Source: Pseudomonas tolaasii NCPPB 2192 (lineage in GTDB: Bacteria; Pseudomonadota; Gammaproteobacteria; Pseudomonadales; Pseudomonadaceae). From it: a stretch of DNA of 64,000 bases. The translations under genes and the position numbers were made by a program. This document shows, piece after piece, positions 8,734 through 16,621 of the stretch; position 1 is the stretch's first letter, and each line of letters begins with the position of its first letter. The notes beneath the pieces were generated by a model that was given only the letters and a program-made list of their open reading frames with translations, did no database searches and was not told where the DNA came from. The stretch lies in the NCBI RefSeq assembly GCF_002813445.1, contig NZ_PHHD01000001.1:1984001-2048000 (forward strand). The letters run 5' to 3'.

Positions 8734-10267
8734 GCAGCCTCCAGTGTTGCTCGGCGATACGTTTCAGGCACAGGCGCAGTTCGCCTTCCAGGGCGCGGTC
8801 TTCGATGACCGGCGGGAAGTCTTTGGCGAGTTCTGCATGCATGGCGGCCAGGGCCGGTGGCAAGGCGCGCGCGTCCTCCGCTTGGGCGCGCAGCCACACG
8901 CCTTGGTTGGCGGCGAGCAAGGTGGCGGCGGCAACCTGTTCGGTCAGCTCCAGCACGCGGATCGCATCGCGGGCGGCGATGGTGCCCATGCTCACTTTGT
9001 CCTGGTTGTGGCACTCGGTGGAGCGTGAGAACACGCTGGCCGGCATGGTGTTCTTCAGTGCTTCGGCGGTCCAGGCGCTGGTGCCGATCTGCACGGCCTT
9101 GAAGCCGTGGTTGATCATGGCGCGATCCGCCGGAGCGCCGGACAGGTTGCTCGGCAAACCATGGTTGTAACGCACGTCCACCAACAGCGCGAGCTGGCGG
9201 TCGAGCAGGTCGGCGACGTTGGCCACCAGTGTCTTGAGGCTGTCCATGGCAAAGGCGATGTGCCCGCCGTAGAAGTGCCCGCCGTGCAGCACGCGCTCCT
9301 CTTCGGCGTCGATGATCGGGTTGTCATTGGCGCTGTTCAGCTCGATTTCGGTAAACGAACGCAGCCAGTTCAGGCTATCGGCCAACACGCCCAGCACGTG
9401 GGGCGCGCAGCGCAGCGAGTAACGGTCCTGCAGGCGATGCAGCGGCGCGGTGGGCGCATCAATCGCCAGGTCTTTACGCAGCCAGGCGGCGACTTGCATC
9501 TGGCCGGGGTGTGGTTTGGCGGCGAACAGGCGCTCGTCGAAGTGTTCCGGGTTGCCTTGCAACGCCACCACGTTCAGCGCGGTGATGCGCGTGGCCAGTT
9601 GCAGCAGGTAGTCGGCGCGGGCGAAGGCCAGGCAGGCCAGGCCGGTCATCACGGCGGTGCCGTTCATCAGCGCCAGGGCTTCCTTGGGGCGCAGCACCAG
9701 TGGGTCCCAGCCCAGTTCACGGTGCACCTCGGCGGCCTGGCGGCGTTCGCCACGGAACATCACTTCGCGCTCGCCGGACAGGGTCGCGGCCACGTAAGAC
9801 AGCGGCGTCAAATCACCGCTGGCACCCACCGAGCCCTCTTCCGGAATCAGCGGCAGCACGTCGTGTTCGAGGAACGCCTGCAGACGTTCCAGCAGCTCCA
9901 CGCGCACACCGGACACGCCGTGGCACAGCGACTGCAACCGCGCGGCCAACACCGCGCGGGTGGCCTGCGCGTCGAGCAACTTGCCCAGGCCGCAGCCGTG
10001 GAAGGTGTAGAGGTGGCGCGGCAACGCTTCAACGTGCTGCAACGGCACCGCCACCACGCAGGAGTCGCCGTAACCGGTGGTCACGCCGTAGATCACGCCT
10101 TCCTTGTCCAGCAGCGAGTCGAGGAACTGCGCGCCTTTGGCAATGCGCTGGCGGTACGCGGCGTCGTTTTGCAACTGCGTGGGCGCCTGACGGTTGGCCA
10201 GGGCCAGCACGTCTTCAATGCGCAAAGGGCGTTCGCCAAAGGTTACCGGCTCAAGATGCGTGGTCAT
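8726..10267 (-). CDS. Aromatic amino acid ammonia-lyase (HAL/PAL/TAL family)
   Basis: A 513-residue MIO-dependent lyase. The self-cyclising Ala-Ser-Gly is at 149-151 (SVGASGDLTPLS), the catalytic Tyr is at 60 (YGVTTGYG), and the family motif FGSxD appears as NDNPIIDAEEE with its partners. The start at 10267 is chosen because the preceding acyltransferase ends at 10251, giving a short 17-base overlap. Histidine ammonia-lyases usually carry Ser-His at the selectivity pair; here it is Phe89-His90 (YTFHGCG). That argues for an aromatic substrate other than histidine, so the product may be cinnamate- or coumarate-like and feed the starter unit. The substrate assignment is inference. Confidence 0.88.
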   Translation of the reverse strand: MTTHLEPVTFGERPLRIEDVLALANRQAPTQLQNDAAYRQRIAKGAQFLDSLLDKEGVIYGVTTGYGDSCVVAVPLQHVEALPRHLYTFHGCGLGKLLDAQATRAVLAARLQSLCHGVSGVRVELLERLQAFLEHDVLPLIPEEGSVGASGDLTPLSYVAATLSGEREVMFRGERRQAAEVHRELGWDPLVLRPKEALALMNGTAVMTGLACLAFARADYLLQLATRITALNVVALQGNPEHFDERLFAAKPHPGQMQVAAWLRKDLAIDAPTAPLHRLQDRYSLRCAPHVLGVLADSLNWLRSFTEIELNSANDNPIIDAEEERVLHGGHFYGGHIAFAMDSLKTLVANVADLLDRQLALLVDVRYNHGLPSNLSGAPADRAMINHGFKAVQIGTSAWTAEALKNTMPASVFSRSTECHNQDKVSMGTIAARDAIRVLELTEQVAAATLLAANQGVWLRAQAEDARALPPALAAMHAELAKDFPPVIEDRALEGELRLCLKRIAEQHWRLHA

Positions 10268-11186
10268 CGGTCTTCCAGAAAGGGTAAAAGTTGAACCATT
10301 GTTGGGGCGCTGCCAGGCAAAACTGACCCAGGCGCGCGGCATAGCGCGCGGTCCACTGGGCGATCACCTGCTCGCGGGTGCTGCGCTTCCATTCGATCAC
10401 GTCGGCGAACGGCTCGATGGTCAGGCGATAACGGCCGTTGTGTTTGAGGCACATCAGCAGGTTTACCGGGCATTTCAGCAGGCCCGCCAGCAGCCATGGG
10501 CCTTGGGGAAACGCCGCGTCAACGCCGAGAAAATCCACGCGAACCTTGCGCCCGCCGTGCAGCGGCACGCGGTCGCCGGCGATGGCCAGCCACTCGCCTT
10601 CGTCCAGGCGCTGGCTGAGCAGCAGCATGGTGGCCGGGTCCAGCTCGCTGACCTGAATGAGGCGCAAATGCGTGGCCCCGGCTTCGCCCAGCAGGCGGTT
10701 GAATTGCTCGGCGTGCTTGGTGTGCACCAGCACGTTCATGGTGACCTGTTCGCCCAGCTCGGCGAGGGCGCGGCACACTTCGAGGTTGCCCAGGTGCGCG
10801 CCCACCAGCATCTGCCCGCGCTCGCCGCGCAGTTGGCCGCGCAGTTGTGCGGGGTCGTTGATTTCGATCTGTTCGATGCGCAACTTGCCGTTCCATACGT
10901 CGAGCTTGTCGAGCAAGGAGTCGGCGAAGGCCATGAACTGGCCAAAGACGCTTTTATGGGTGGGGCGCAATTCATTGCGCCCGCTCCAGACGGCCAGGCG
11001 CCGCTGGTATTCCCAAGCGCTCTGGCGGGCGGTGCGGCCGAACAGGAAAAAGTACAGGACGATGCCGTACAGCACCGGGCTCAGCAGGCGACGCCCCAGC
11101 ACTTTGGCGGCGAAGGCGGTGAGTTTCATCAGCCGGAAACTGCCGCGCTCCTCGCGGTCGGCCCAGTGTTTGCTGCTGTCGTTCAT
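10251..11186 (-). CDS. Lysophospholipid/lipid A-type acyltransferase (LpxL-like)
   Basis: A 311-residue membrane-associated acyltransferase of the HtrB/LpxL superfamily. The N-terminal hydrophobic anchor is about residues 34-50 (LSPVLYGIVLYFFLFG). The catalytic H-x4-E box is HLGNLE at 131-136, and the glycine/arginine block GDRVPLHGGRKV follows. The ATG at 11186 overlaps the glycosyltransferase stop by four bases; the open frame upstream is a shadow of that gene. A likely role is transferring an acyl chain, possibly the polyene itself, to a glycolipid acceptor at the inner membrane. Many aryl polyene clusters carry such a gene, often fused to or next to a glycosyltransferase as here. Confidence 0.86.
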   Translation of the reverse strand: MNDSSKHWADREERGSFRLMKLTAFAAKVLGRRLLSPVLYGIVLYFFLFGRTARQSAWEYQRRLAVWSGRNELRPTHKSVFGQFMAFADSLLDKLDVWNGKLRIEQIEINDPAQLRGQLRGERGQMLVGAHLGNLEVCRALAELGEQVTMNVLVHTKHAEQFNRLLGEAGATHLRLIQVSELDPATMLLLSQRLDEGEWLAIAGDRVPLHGGRKVRVDFLGVDAAFPQGPWLLAGLLKCPVNLLMCLKHNGRYRLTIEPFADVIEWKRSTREQVIAQWTARYAARLGQFCLAAPQQWFNFYPFWKTDDHAS

Positions 11187-11917
11187 GCCTGCCACCGCCG
11201 CCACAGGATCATCGGCGCGCGCACCAACATGCCGAAAAACAGCCGGGTGTGCATGGCCGAAATGCGCACGTTGTCGTGGAACAGGCGAAAGTGCGACAGG
11301 CCGTCGGTGGGGTAATGCACCTGGGTCGGCAGCCAGCGCATCGGTTGGTTGCGCCAGGCCAGGCGCACCAGAATGTCGGAGTCGAAATCCATGCGCGTGC
11401 CGATGTAGGCCGAGTCCATCAGGGCCAGGGTCGGCACCAGCGGGTACACGCGAAAACCGCACATCGAGTCGCGGATTTGCAGCGACAGGGTGTTGATCCA
11501 CACCCACACGTGGGTCAGGTAGCGGGCGTAGAGGCGGCCTTTGGGCACGCTGTCGTCGTATTCGGGGTAGCCGCAGATCACCGCCGTGGGGTGTGCGCGG
11601 GAGGCGTCGAGGAAGGCGTCGACTTCGCGCAGGTCGTGCTGGCCGTCGGCGTCGACTTGCAGCGCGTGGCTATAGCCCAGGCGCGCGGCTTCGCGAAAGC
11701 CCGCCATGACCGCGCCGCCTTTGCCCTGGTTGGAAGGCAAGGTCAGCAGGGTGACGTTTCCCAGGGTGGCCAGTTGTGCGAGTACTGCCGCGCAGGCCGG
11801 ACTGCTGCCGTCGTCCACCAGCAAGCATGGCAGGCCGCTGTTCAGCAGGCTGCGAACCACAGCGGGCACGGCGGCCTCATGGTTGTAGACCGGAATCAGG
11901 GCGCAGGGGTTATGCAT
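11183..11917 (-). CDS. Family 2 glycosyltransferase
   Basis: A 244-residue GT-A enzyme. It begins CALIPVYNHEAAVPAVV and has the nucleotide-binding LLVDDGSSPA and the metal-binding DADGQHD. The start at 11917 is supported by AGGAG nine bases upstream; an earlier in-frame ATG lies in the REP-flanked spacer and has no ribosome site. It ends in ATGA with the acyltransferase. The dolichol-phosphate-mannose-synthase-like subfamily is the closest type. It probably adds the sugar that links the polyene to its lipid anchor; the sugar is unknown. A REP pair (11950-12022) separates it from the ligase gene. Confidence 0.9.
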   Translation of the reverse strand: MHNPCALIPVYNHEAAVPAVVRSLLNSGLPCLLVDDGSSPACAAVLAQLATLGNVTLLTLPSNQGKGGAVMAGFREAARLGYSHALQVDADGQHDLREVDAFLDASRAHPTAVICGYPEYDDSVPKGRLYARYLTHVWVWINTLSLQIRDSMCGFRVYPLVPTLALMDSAYIGTRMDFDSDILVRLAWRNQPMRWLPTQVHYPTDGLSHFRLFHDNVRISAMHTRLFFGMLVRAPMILWRRWQA

Positions 11918-11949
11918 GGCGCTGATCTCCTGAGAGACCGAGTTGCCTG

Positions 11950-12022
11950 CATCGCAGGCAAGCCAGCTCCCACATTTGAGCGTGTTCACAAATCAAAGTG
12001 TGGGAGCGGGCTTGCCCGCGAT
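11950..12022. repeat. REP doublet between ligase and glycosyltransferase genes
   Basis: Two inverted REP arms lie at 11950-11973 (CATCGCAGGCAAGCCAGCTC and on) and 12000-12022 (GTGGGAGCGGGCTTGCCCGC and on), with a 26-base spacer. It interrupts the otherwise overlapping polyene operon in the gap 11918-12045. The arm order is opposite to that of the copy in the LolA-like gene. Confidence 0.88.
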
Positions 12023-12045
12023 TAAGTGCGCAGCACTCATCTGAC

Positions 12046-13716
12046 CTATGCATGCGCAGTCACCAACTGAATCCGGCCACTGGAGCACGCGGCGACGCCG
12101 TTGCGGTAGGCGAAGTACAGCTTGCTGCGTTCAGCGTCGAAGCGCAGATGCAGTTCTATGGTGTCGCCCGGCCGCACCAGTTGCTGAAACTTGAGCACTT
12201 CCATTCCGGCAAAGGAGGGCGGAAGGTCGAGCAATTGCTGGCCCAGTTTGAACGCCCACTCCACCTGCACCACGCCCGGCAGTATCGGTGTGGCCGGAAA
12301 GTGGCCGCTGAAATAGGCCAGGTCCGGCGGGATGCTCAGTTGCAGGGTCCACTCACCTTCGGTTTCGACCTGTTCCAGTACATGCGGTGATTTTGGCCGT
12401 GGGGCCAGCAACAAGGCCTCGACCTCGGCCTGGGCCAGTTTGCCCTGGCTGTTAAACGGCAGTTGCCTCAGGAATCGCCAGCGACGGGGCAGGGCCAGGG
12501 CTTCGCAATGTGCGCTCAAGTGTTCGCGCAGGGTTTGCGTGACCACACGGCGGCCCTGATTGCGCAAGGCATGCAGGCCATCGGCACTCAGCACTACCAA
12601 CGCGCCGAGGGAGGCGCGGTTTTCCTGCACCACGCCCAGTCGGGTCTCCGCGACCCAGGCGTGGCTTACCAGTGCCTGTTCGAGCATGGGCAGGGAGATG
12701 CGTTTCTCTTCCAGTTTGACGATACGGTCCAGGCGCCCGAGCAGCTCGAAACGGCCATCGGAGTGGATGCGCGCCGCATCGGCAGTCTGTTCGATATGCC
12801 CCTGCGGCAAGTACGGCGATGCGATGCGCAGGGCGCCGTCGGCGTCCTGGCTCAGTTGCACATCGGCAAACGGCTGCCAGGGCTGCGCGCCCTGTCGCCA
12901 GGCGATGCCGCCAGTTTCCGAGCTGCCGAGGATTTCCGTCGGCCATTGCTGCAAGCGGTCGTACAGCTCGCCCGCGGCCTCAAGGGGCAGCGCGCCGCCC
13001 GACGAAAATACCCGCGACACCCGGCTCAGCGCGGGCCAGTCGAGGTTGTCGCCCATGCGTTTGAGCAGCGCGGGGCTGGCGACCCAGGCAAATTGCGGGT
13101 GTTCGCGGCTGGCGCGCTGCAGGTCTTCGGGAAACGCCAGTTGCTTGCGCACAAAGGTGCGACCGGCGCACAGCGGCCACAACACGCGAAACAGCAGGCC
13201 ATAGATGTGTTGCGTGGCCACGCTGCCGATGATGCAGGCGTCTTTGAGGTCTGCGCCCCACAAGGCTTCCAGCGCTTGAACCTCGTTGGCCAGCTGGCGC
13301 AGGGTCTTGTCGATGCGCTTGGGTTCGCCGCTGGAGCCGGAAGTGCACAGGCTGAGCTGGCAGCTGTCCAGATTCAACGCGGCAGGCTCCAGTGGCGTTT
13401 GGTACAGCGCCTCAAGATCCGCCGTTTCGACCAGCCAGGCGTCTACCGAGTCGTCCCAACGCTGACGGGTTTGCGGCTGCAGGTCGGCGGGCAGCAACAC
13501 GCTGACCCCGGCGCGCCAAGCGCCGAGTACGGCGATCGCCAGCAACCCGGCGTCTTCCAGATGCACCGCCAAGCGCTGGATGCCACGCGCACGCAGCCCG
13601 GCCGCGAGGCTCAGGGACTGCTCGCACAGTTGCGCGTGGTTCATCGCAGGCTCGGTGGTTACCCAGCGCTGTTGCAGCGGCTCAAGCAGCACGTGCTCAA
13701 GTTTCAACCCTTTCAT
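12046..13716 (-). CDS. Acyl-AMP ligase fused to a FabZ-like dehydratase
   Basis: A 556-residue two-domain protein. Residues 1-435 form an ANL adenylating enzyme: P-loop SLCTSGSSGEPKR (122-134), GSSETGG (264-270), hinge GRLDRIVKLEEKR (327-339) and catalytic Lys426 (FNSQGKL). Residues 445-556 are a hotdog domain with His472 in GHFPATPILPGVVQVEW, the FabZ-type active site. The ATG at 13716 overlaps the membrane-protein stop by ATGA. Expected roles: activating the aromatic starter acid and loading it on an ACP, then dehydrating 3-hydroxyacyl-ACP. Joining the two in one chain physically ties the first and a recurring step of the cycle. Confidence 0.88.
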   Translation of the reverse strand: MKGLKLEHVLLEPLQQRWVTTEPAMNHAQLCEQSLSLAAGLRARGIQRLAVHLEDAGLLAIAVLGAWRAGVSVLLPADLQPQTRQRWDDSVDAWLVETADLEALYQTPLEPAALNLDSCQLSLCTSGSSGEPKRIDKTLRQLANEVQALEALWGADLKDACIIGSVATQHIYGLLFRVLWPLCAGRTFVRKQLAFPEDLQRASREHPQFAWVASPALLKRMGDNLDWPALSRVSRVFSSGGALPLEAAGELYDRLQQWPTEILGSSETGGIAWRQGAQPWQPFADVQLSQDADGALRIASPYLPQGHIEQTADAARIHSDGRFELLGRLDRIVKLEEKRISLPMLEQALVSHAWVAETRLGVVQENRASLGALVVLSADGLHALRNQGRRVVTQTLREHLSAHCEALALPRRWRFLRQLPFNSQGKLAQAEVEALLLAPRPKSPHVLEQVETEGEWTLQLSIPPDLAYFSGHFPATPILPGVVQVEWAFKLGQQLLDLPPSFAGMEVLKFQQLVRPGDTIELHLRFDAERSKLYFAYRNGVAACSSGRIQLVTAHA

Positions 13717-14258
13717 ATGCGGCCTCGAACCCTTTGTCGTACCAGCCATTCCACGGCAAACAACAGCCCCATCAGCCCGTAGGCGATCAGGCCGTTGTAC
13801 AACGTCCACCAGCTCAGTGGCGCCCACAGCGTGAGGGCGGCGGCGAGCAGGCCATTACACAGAAAAAACACGCTCCACACCACGGTGACCTGGCGGGTAT
13901 ACACAATCGCCTTGGGCGGCAGGTCGGGGTCGGTCATGCGCGCCAGGCGCTCGATTATCGGCAGACCGTATTTCAGGCTCGAACCGAACAGCGCGAGCAT
14001 GAAGGCGTTGACCAGGCTCGGGTACCAGCGCAACAGGTTCGGGTTGTCGAACCAGGCCAGCAACAGGCAGAACACGATGACCGCCCCGGCCATCCCGCGG
14101 CTGCCGGGGCGCCGTGCGCCGATGAGTGCACGCAACAGCCACAGGCTGCCCAGCAGCAAACCGAATTGCCACGGTGCAAAGTGCTCGGTGCCGTAATACA
14201 CCGCAAAGGGGTACAGCAGCCCCGCCAGCAACAGGCCAAGGCCGATCAAGCGGCTCAT
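13713..14258 (-). CDS. Integral membrane protein of aryl polyene loci (COG4648-like)
   Basis: A 181-residue hydrophobic protein with about five membrane helices: MSRLIGLGLLLAGLLYPFAV at the start, then hydrophobic blocks near 30-45, 58-72, 130-145 and 148-170. A charged central loop (ERLARMTDPDLPPKA) separates the halves. No catalytic motif was seen. Proteins of this type sit beside the acyl-AMP ligase in aryl polyene clusters; their function is unknown. It overlaps both neighbours by four bases. A scaffold that holds the soluble synthase at the membrane is one possibility; that is a guess from context. Confidence 0.78.
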   Translation of the reverse strand: MSRLIGLGLLLAGLLYPFAVYYGTEHFAPWQFGLLLGSLWLLRALIGARRPGSRGMAGAVIVFCLLLAWFDNPNLLRWYPSLVNAFMLALFGSSLKYGLPIIERLARMTDPDLPPKAIVYTRQVTVVWSVFFLCNGLLAAALTLWAPLSWWTLYNGLIAYGLMGLLFAVEWLVRQRVRGRI

Positions 14259-14509
14259 GCGGCGGGCTGAACCAGACGGTACACCGCCTCAACCACGTCA
14301 TTCACGGTGCGCACCGCCTTGAACTCTTCGGCGGCGATTTTTTTGCCGGTCTGGCGCTTGATATGGTCGATCAGGTCCACGGCATCGATGCTGTCGATTT
14401 CCAGGTCCTGGTACAGGTTGGCGTCGAGGGTGACGCGTTCCGGCGGCAGTTCGAACAGTTCCACCAAGGCATCGCGCAGGGTGTTGAAAATATCGTCACG
14501 AGTTTGCAT
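14255..14509 (-). CDS. Acyl carrier protein 1
   Basis: An 84-residue acidic four-helix carrier protein. The phosphopantetheine serine is Ser40 in DLEIDSIDAVDLIDHI, the consensus D-S-I/L. The role is to carry starter and extending acyl chains between the enzymes of the polyene synthase. It lies nine bases downstream of a second carrier protein in the same operon; both are unlike the housekeeping AcpP in sequence around the serine. The pair probably divides starter loading and chain extension. Confidence 0.92.
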   Translation of the reverse strand: MQTRDDIFNTLRDALVELFELPPERVTLDANLYQDLEIDSIDAVDLIDHIKRQTGKKIAAEEFKAVRTVNDVVEAVYRLVQPAA

Positions 14510-14518
14510 GGTACGGTC

Positions 14519-14788
14519 TCAAGCTGCCTGTCGGGCCGTGACGAACGCCGCGAGGCTGGCCACGTTAGTGAAGTGATTGCGGGTGTCCTTGGCGTCGGCG
14601 TCGATCTTGATGCCGTACTTTTTCTGGATCGCCAGGCCCAGTTCCAGGGCGTCCACCGAGTCCAGGCCCAGGCCTTCGCCGAACAGGGTTTGTTCGCTGC
14701 CGATGTCATCAACGCTGATGTCTTCCAGGCCCAGGGCCTCGATGATCAGCGCTTTTATGTCGTGCTCAAGGCTGTGTCTGTCGCTCAT
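14519..14788 (-). CDS. Acyl carrier protein 2
   Basis: An 89-residue carrier protein with Ser44 in GLGLDSVDALELGLAIQKKYG, the classic phosphopantetheine site. It is more acidic and longer at the N-terminus than carrier 1. Its start overlaps the acyltransferase gene by 23 bases, so both are read from one message. Expected role: the second carrier of the polyene synthase. Confidence 0.92.
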   Translation of the reverse strand: MSDRHSLEHDIKALIIEALGLEDISVDDIGSEQTLFGEGLGLDSVDALELGLAIQKKYGIKIDADAKDTRNHFTNVASLAAFVTARQAA

Positions 14789-15578
14789 CTTCGGCGAGCT
14801 CCTTAATGAAATAGTGGTGCAGGTAATCGTTAAGCTTGCGTGAGGCCTGGGGGGCAGGCCCGAGTGCCGCGAACGCCTGTGGCTCTATATCGGCACCCAC
14901 GCGCAAACTAAAATGAAATCGGCGTTTGGGGATGCGATACCAGGGTTCGGCCTTGGTCAGGGTAGTGGGGCTGACTTTAATCACCACCGGGGTAATGAGC
15001 GTGGCACCGCGCAGGGCAATGGCCGCACCGCCGCGATGAAAGGCGGGCGCGGCGCCAGGTGTGGTGCGCGTGCCTTCGGGAAAGATGATCAGGGTTTGGC
15101 CTTCGCGCAGGGCGTCGGCCGCGGCGTCGAGCATCTCGGCGCTGCCATCGTTGCTGATATAGCCTGCGTCACGCACCGGCCCGCGCATGAACGGGTTTTG
15201 AAACAGGCTCTGCTTGACCACGCAATTGGTCTGGCGCATCAGCCCGATCAGAAACACCACGTCGATCAGCGACGGGTGATTGGCGACGATCATCTGGCCC
15301 GGGCGGCCAAGTTTTTCGGCGCCCTCGACGCTGTAGGTCAGCACCCCGGCGCGTTGCATCATGCGGATAAACAGCCAGAACAGCCGGCTGATGGTGTGGC
15401 GTACGCGCCGACGGTGCTTTTCAGCGCTGCCGGGCAGGCAACTGAGCAGCGGGAATACCAGCAAGCGCAGGCACAGCCCGCCGACGCCGAACATGAAAAA
15501 GCTCGCGGCGGTGGCGAACAGGCGCCAGTAGTAGGCGTCCCGTGGTTTGTCGGTCAGGGCTTGCGTTGCCAGTTCCAT
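14766..15578 (-). CDS. PlsC-type 1-acylglycerol-3-phosphate acyltransferase
   Basis: A 270-residue membrane acyltransferase. A hydrophobic segment lies at about 22-48. The H-x4-D motif is NHPSLID (His101, Asp106), and FPEGTR is at 166-171. The start at 15578 keeps a 25-base overlap with the chain-length-factor gene; longer open frame upstream belongs to that gene. Family role: transfer of an acyl group from acyl-ACP or acyl-CoA to a lysophospholipid or glycerol phosphate. It may install the fatty acid on the lipid anchor of the polyene. It differs from the LpxL-like acyltransferase at 10251-11186, so the product may carry two separately added acyl chains. Confidence 0.88.
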   Translation of the reverse strand: MELATQALTDKPRDAYYWRLFATAASFFMFGVGGLCLRLLVFPLLSCLPGSAEKHRRRVRHTISRLFWLFIRMMQRAGVLTYSVEGAEKLGRPGQMIVANHPSLIDVVFLIGLMRQTNCVVKQSLFQNPFMRGPVRDAGYISNDGSAEMLDAAADALREGQTLIIFPEGTRTTPGAAPAFHRGGAAIALRGATLITPVVIKVSPTTLTKAEPWYRIPKRRFHFSLRVGADIEPQAFAALGPAPQASRKLNDYLHHYFIKELAEDERQTQP

Positions 15579-16273
15579 ACACGGTTCTTCCAGGCATGTT
15601 GGCAGGTGGCCTGCTCGGTGAGCAGGGTGCGCAGCAGGTTCAGGGCATGGGGCCACTGGGTTTGACTGAGTTGGACAGCGCCGCTGTTCAGTTCCAATTG
15701 CCACTCGTCGCCGGGTGTGAGCAGCAGCCCGAGGGCGTAGGGGAACGGTACGTCGTGGATCCAGCCGGCATAGGCTTCGGGCGGCTGTTCTTCGGTGATC
15801 ACCAGCAATACGGCCGGGGCGCCCTCGTTGAGCAGCGCGGCGGCTTCGAGCATGCCGTGCTCCAGGCCATCGCCGGCGGCGGCGAGGGCGGTCATTTCGC
15901 TGGTTTCGTTACGCAGGATCGACCACAGGCCAATCACCGCGTTGTGCACCGACAGGCTGAATTGGGTGGGCGACAGCGGCTCGTCATTGGCCAGGTCGCT
16001 GAGGATGTCGAGGGTGCGCGGGGTTTCGCCGTGGCGTGAAATAAACACCAGCCGCAGATCCTGAAGGCTTTCTGCCAGTGGCCAGCCGACGCTGAAGGCC
16101 ATGCGCGCCAAGCGGCTGAGGCGCCGGCGTTGCATGGCCGGCAGAAATGACACGTCGGGGGATGCATCGCTGGCTGGCAGCAACACCGGTGCCTGGCACC
16201 AGGCGTGCCAGTCGTCCGCGCTCTCCAGGCCGGGAGCCCAGGCGCGCCATTGGGCGATGTTGAAAGTGATCAC
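15554..16273 (-). CDS. Beta-ketoacyl synthase chain-length factor-like protein
   Basis: A 239-residue protein of the short ketoacyl-synthase N-domain family (PF13723 type) found at the head of aryl polyene operons. Part of the thiolase fold is visible (SVHNAVIGLWSILRNETSEMTALAAAGDGLEHGMLEAAALL). No catalytic Cys-His-His set is present, so it should be a non-catalytic partner of a ketosynthase. The GTG at 16273 (VITFNIAQW) is favoured over an ATG at 16315 because homologous proteins of this kind begin near that point; no strong ribosome site is visible at either. It is the first gene of the operon, and the promoter should lie in 16274-16621. Confidence 0.82.
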   Translation of the reverse strand: MITFNIAQWRAWAPGLESADDWHAWCQAPVLLPASDASPDVSFLPAMQRRRLSRLARMAFSVGWPLAESLQDLRLVFISRHGETPRTLDILSDLANDEPLSPTQFSLSVHNAVIGLWSILRNETSEMTALAAAGDGLEHGMLEAAALLNEGAPAVLLVITEEQPPEAYAGWIHDVPFPYALGLLLTPGDEWQLELNSGAVQLSQTQWPHALNLLRTLLTEQATCQHAWKNRVWNWQRKP

Positions 16274-16621
16274 TGAGAAGTTATCCCGCCCCTGCGGGCT
16301 TCCATGTGCGGCCATTGGCCCCGAATACCGGGACAGGGAGCAATCGCCGAGTGGCGCGCATTATCCCGGTGCTGCGGGGTTCTAGCAAACTTTGGTAAAG
16401 AATTGTTCACGGCTGATTACAATTTGGTTGGAAAGATTTACAGATTGTCCTTTACCAAGGGGCTGATTGAATTGTCGGCCTTGTCCTGTTCTTGCGTGGG
16501 GAACGGATGACAGACAGCGGACAGAAGGCTTGCGATGCAGCCGAGCATGGATAAACGAGGTAGCTAACAGGCGCTTTTGCCCTCTACACTCGGGCATTCA
16601 TTGATACACGGAGGTTTTTCC
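16274..16621. promoter_or_regulatory. Divergent control region between the polyene operon and parA
   Basis: This 348-base gap separates two divergent units. An 11-base inverted repeat is present: CTTTGGTAAAG at 16391-16401 and CTTTACCAAGG at 16451-16461 (10 of 11 positions match in inverted orientation). The octamer GGCTGATT also recurs directly at 16412 and 16462, 50 bases apart. Both features sit in the AT-rich core (16385-16475), where the operon promoter is expected. A ribosome site GGAGG precedes parA at about 16610. No clear -35/-10 pair was assigned. The repeats look like operator sites for an unidentified regulator; that is inference. Confidence 0.45.
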
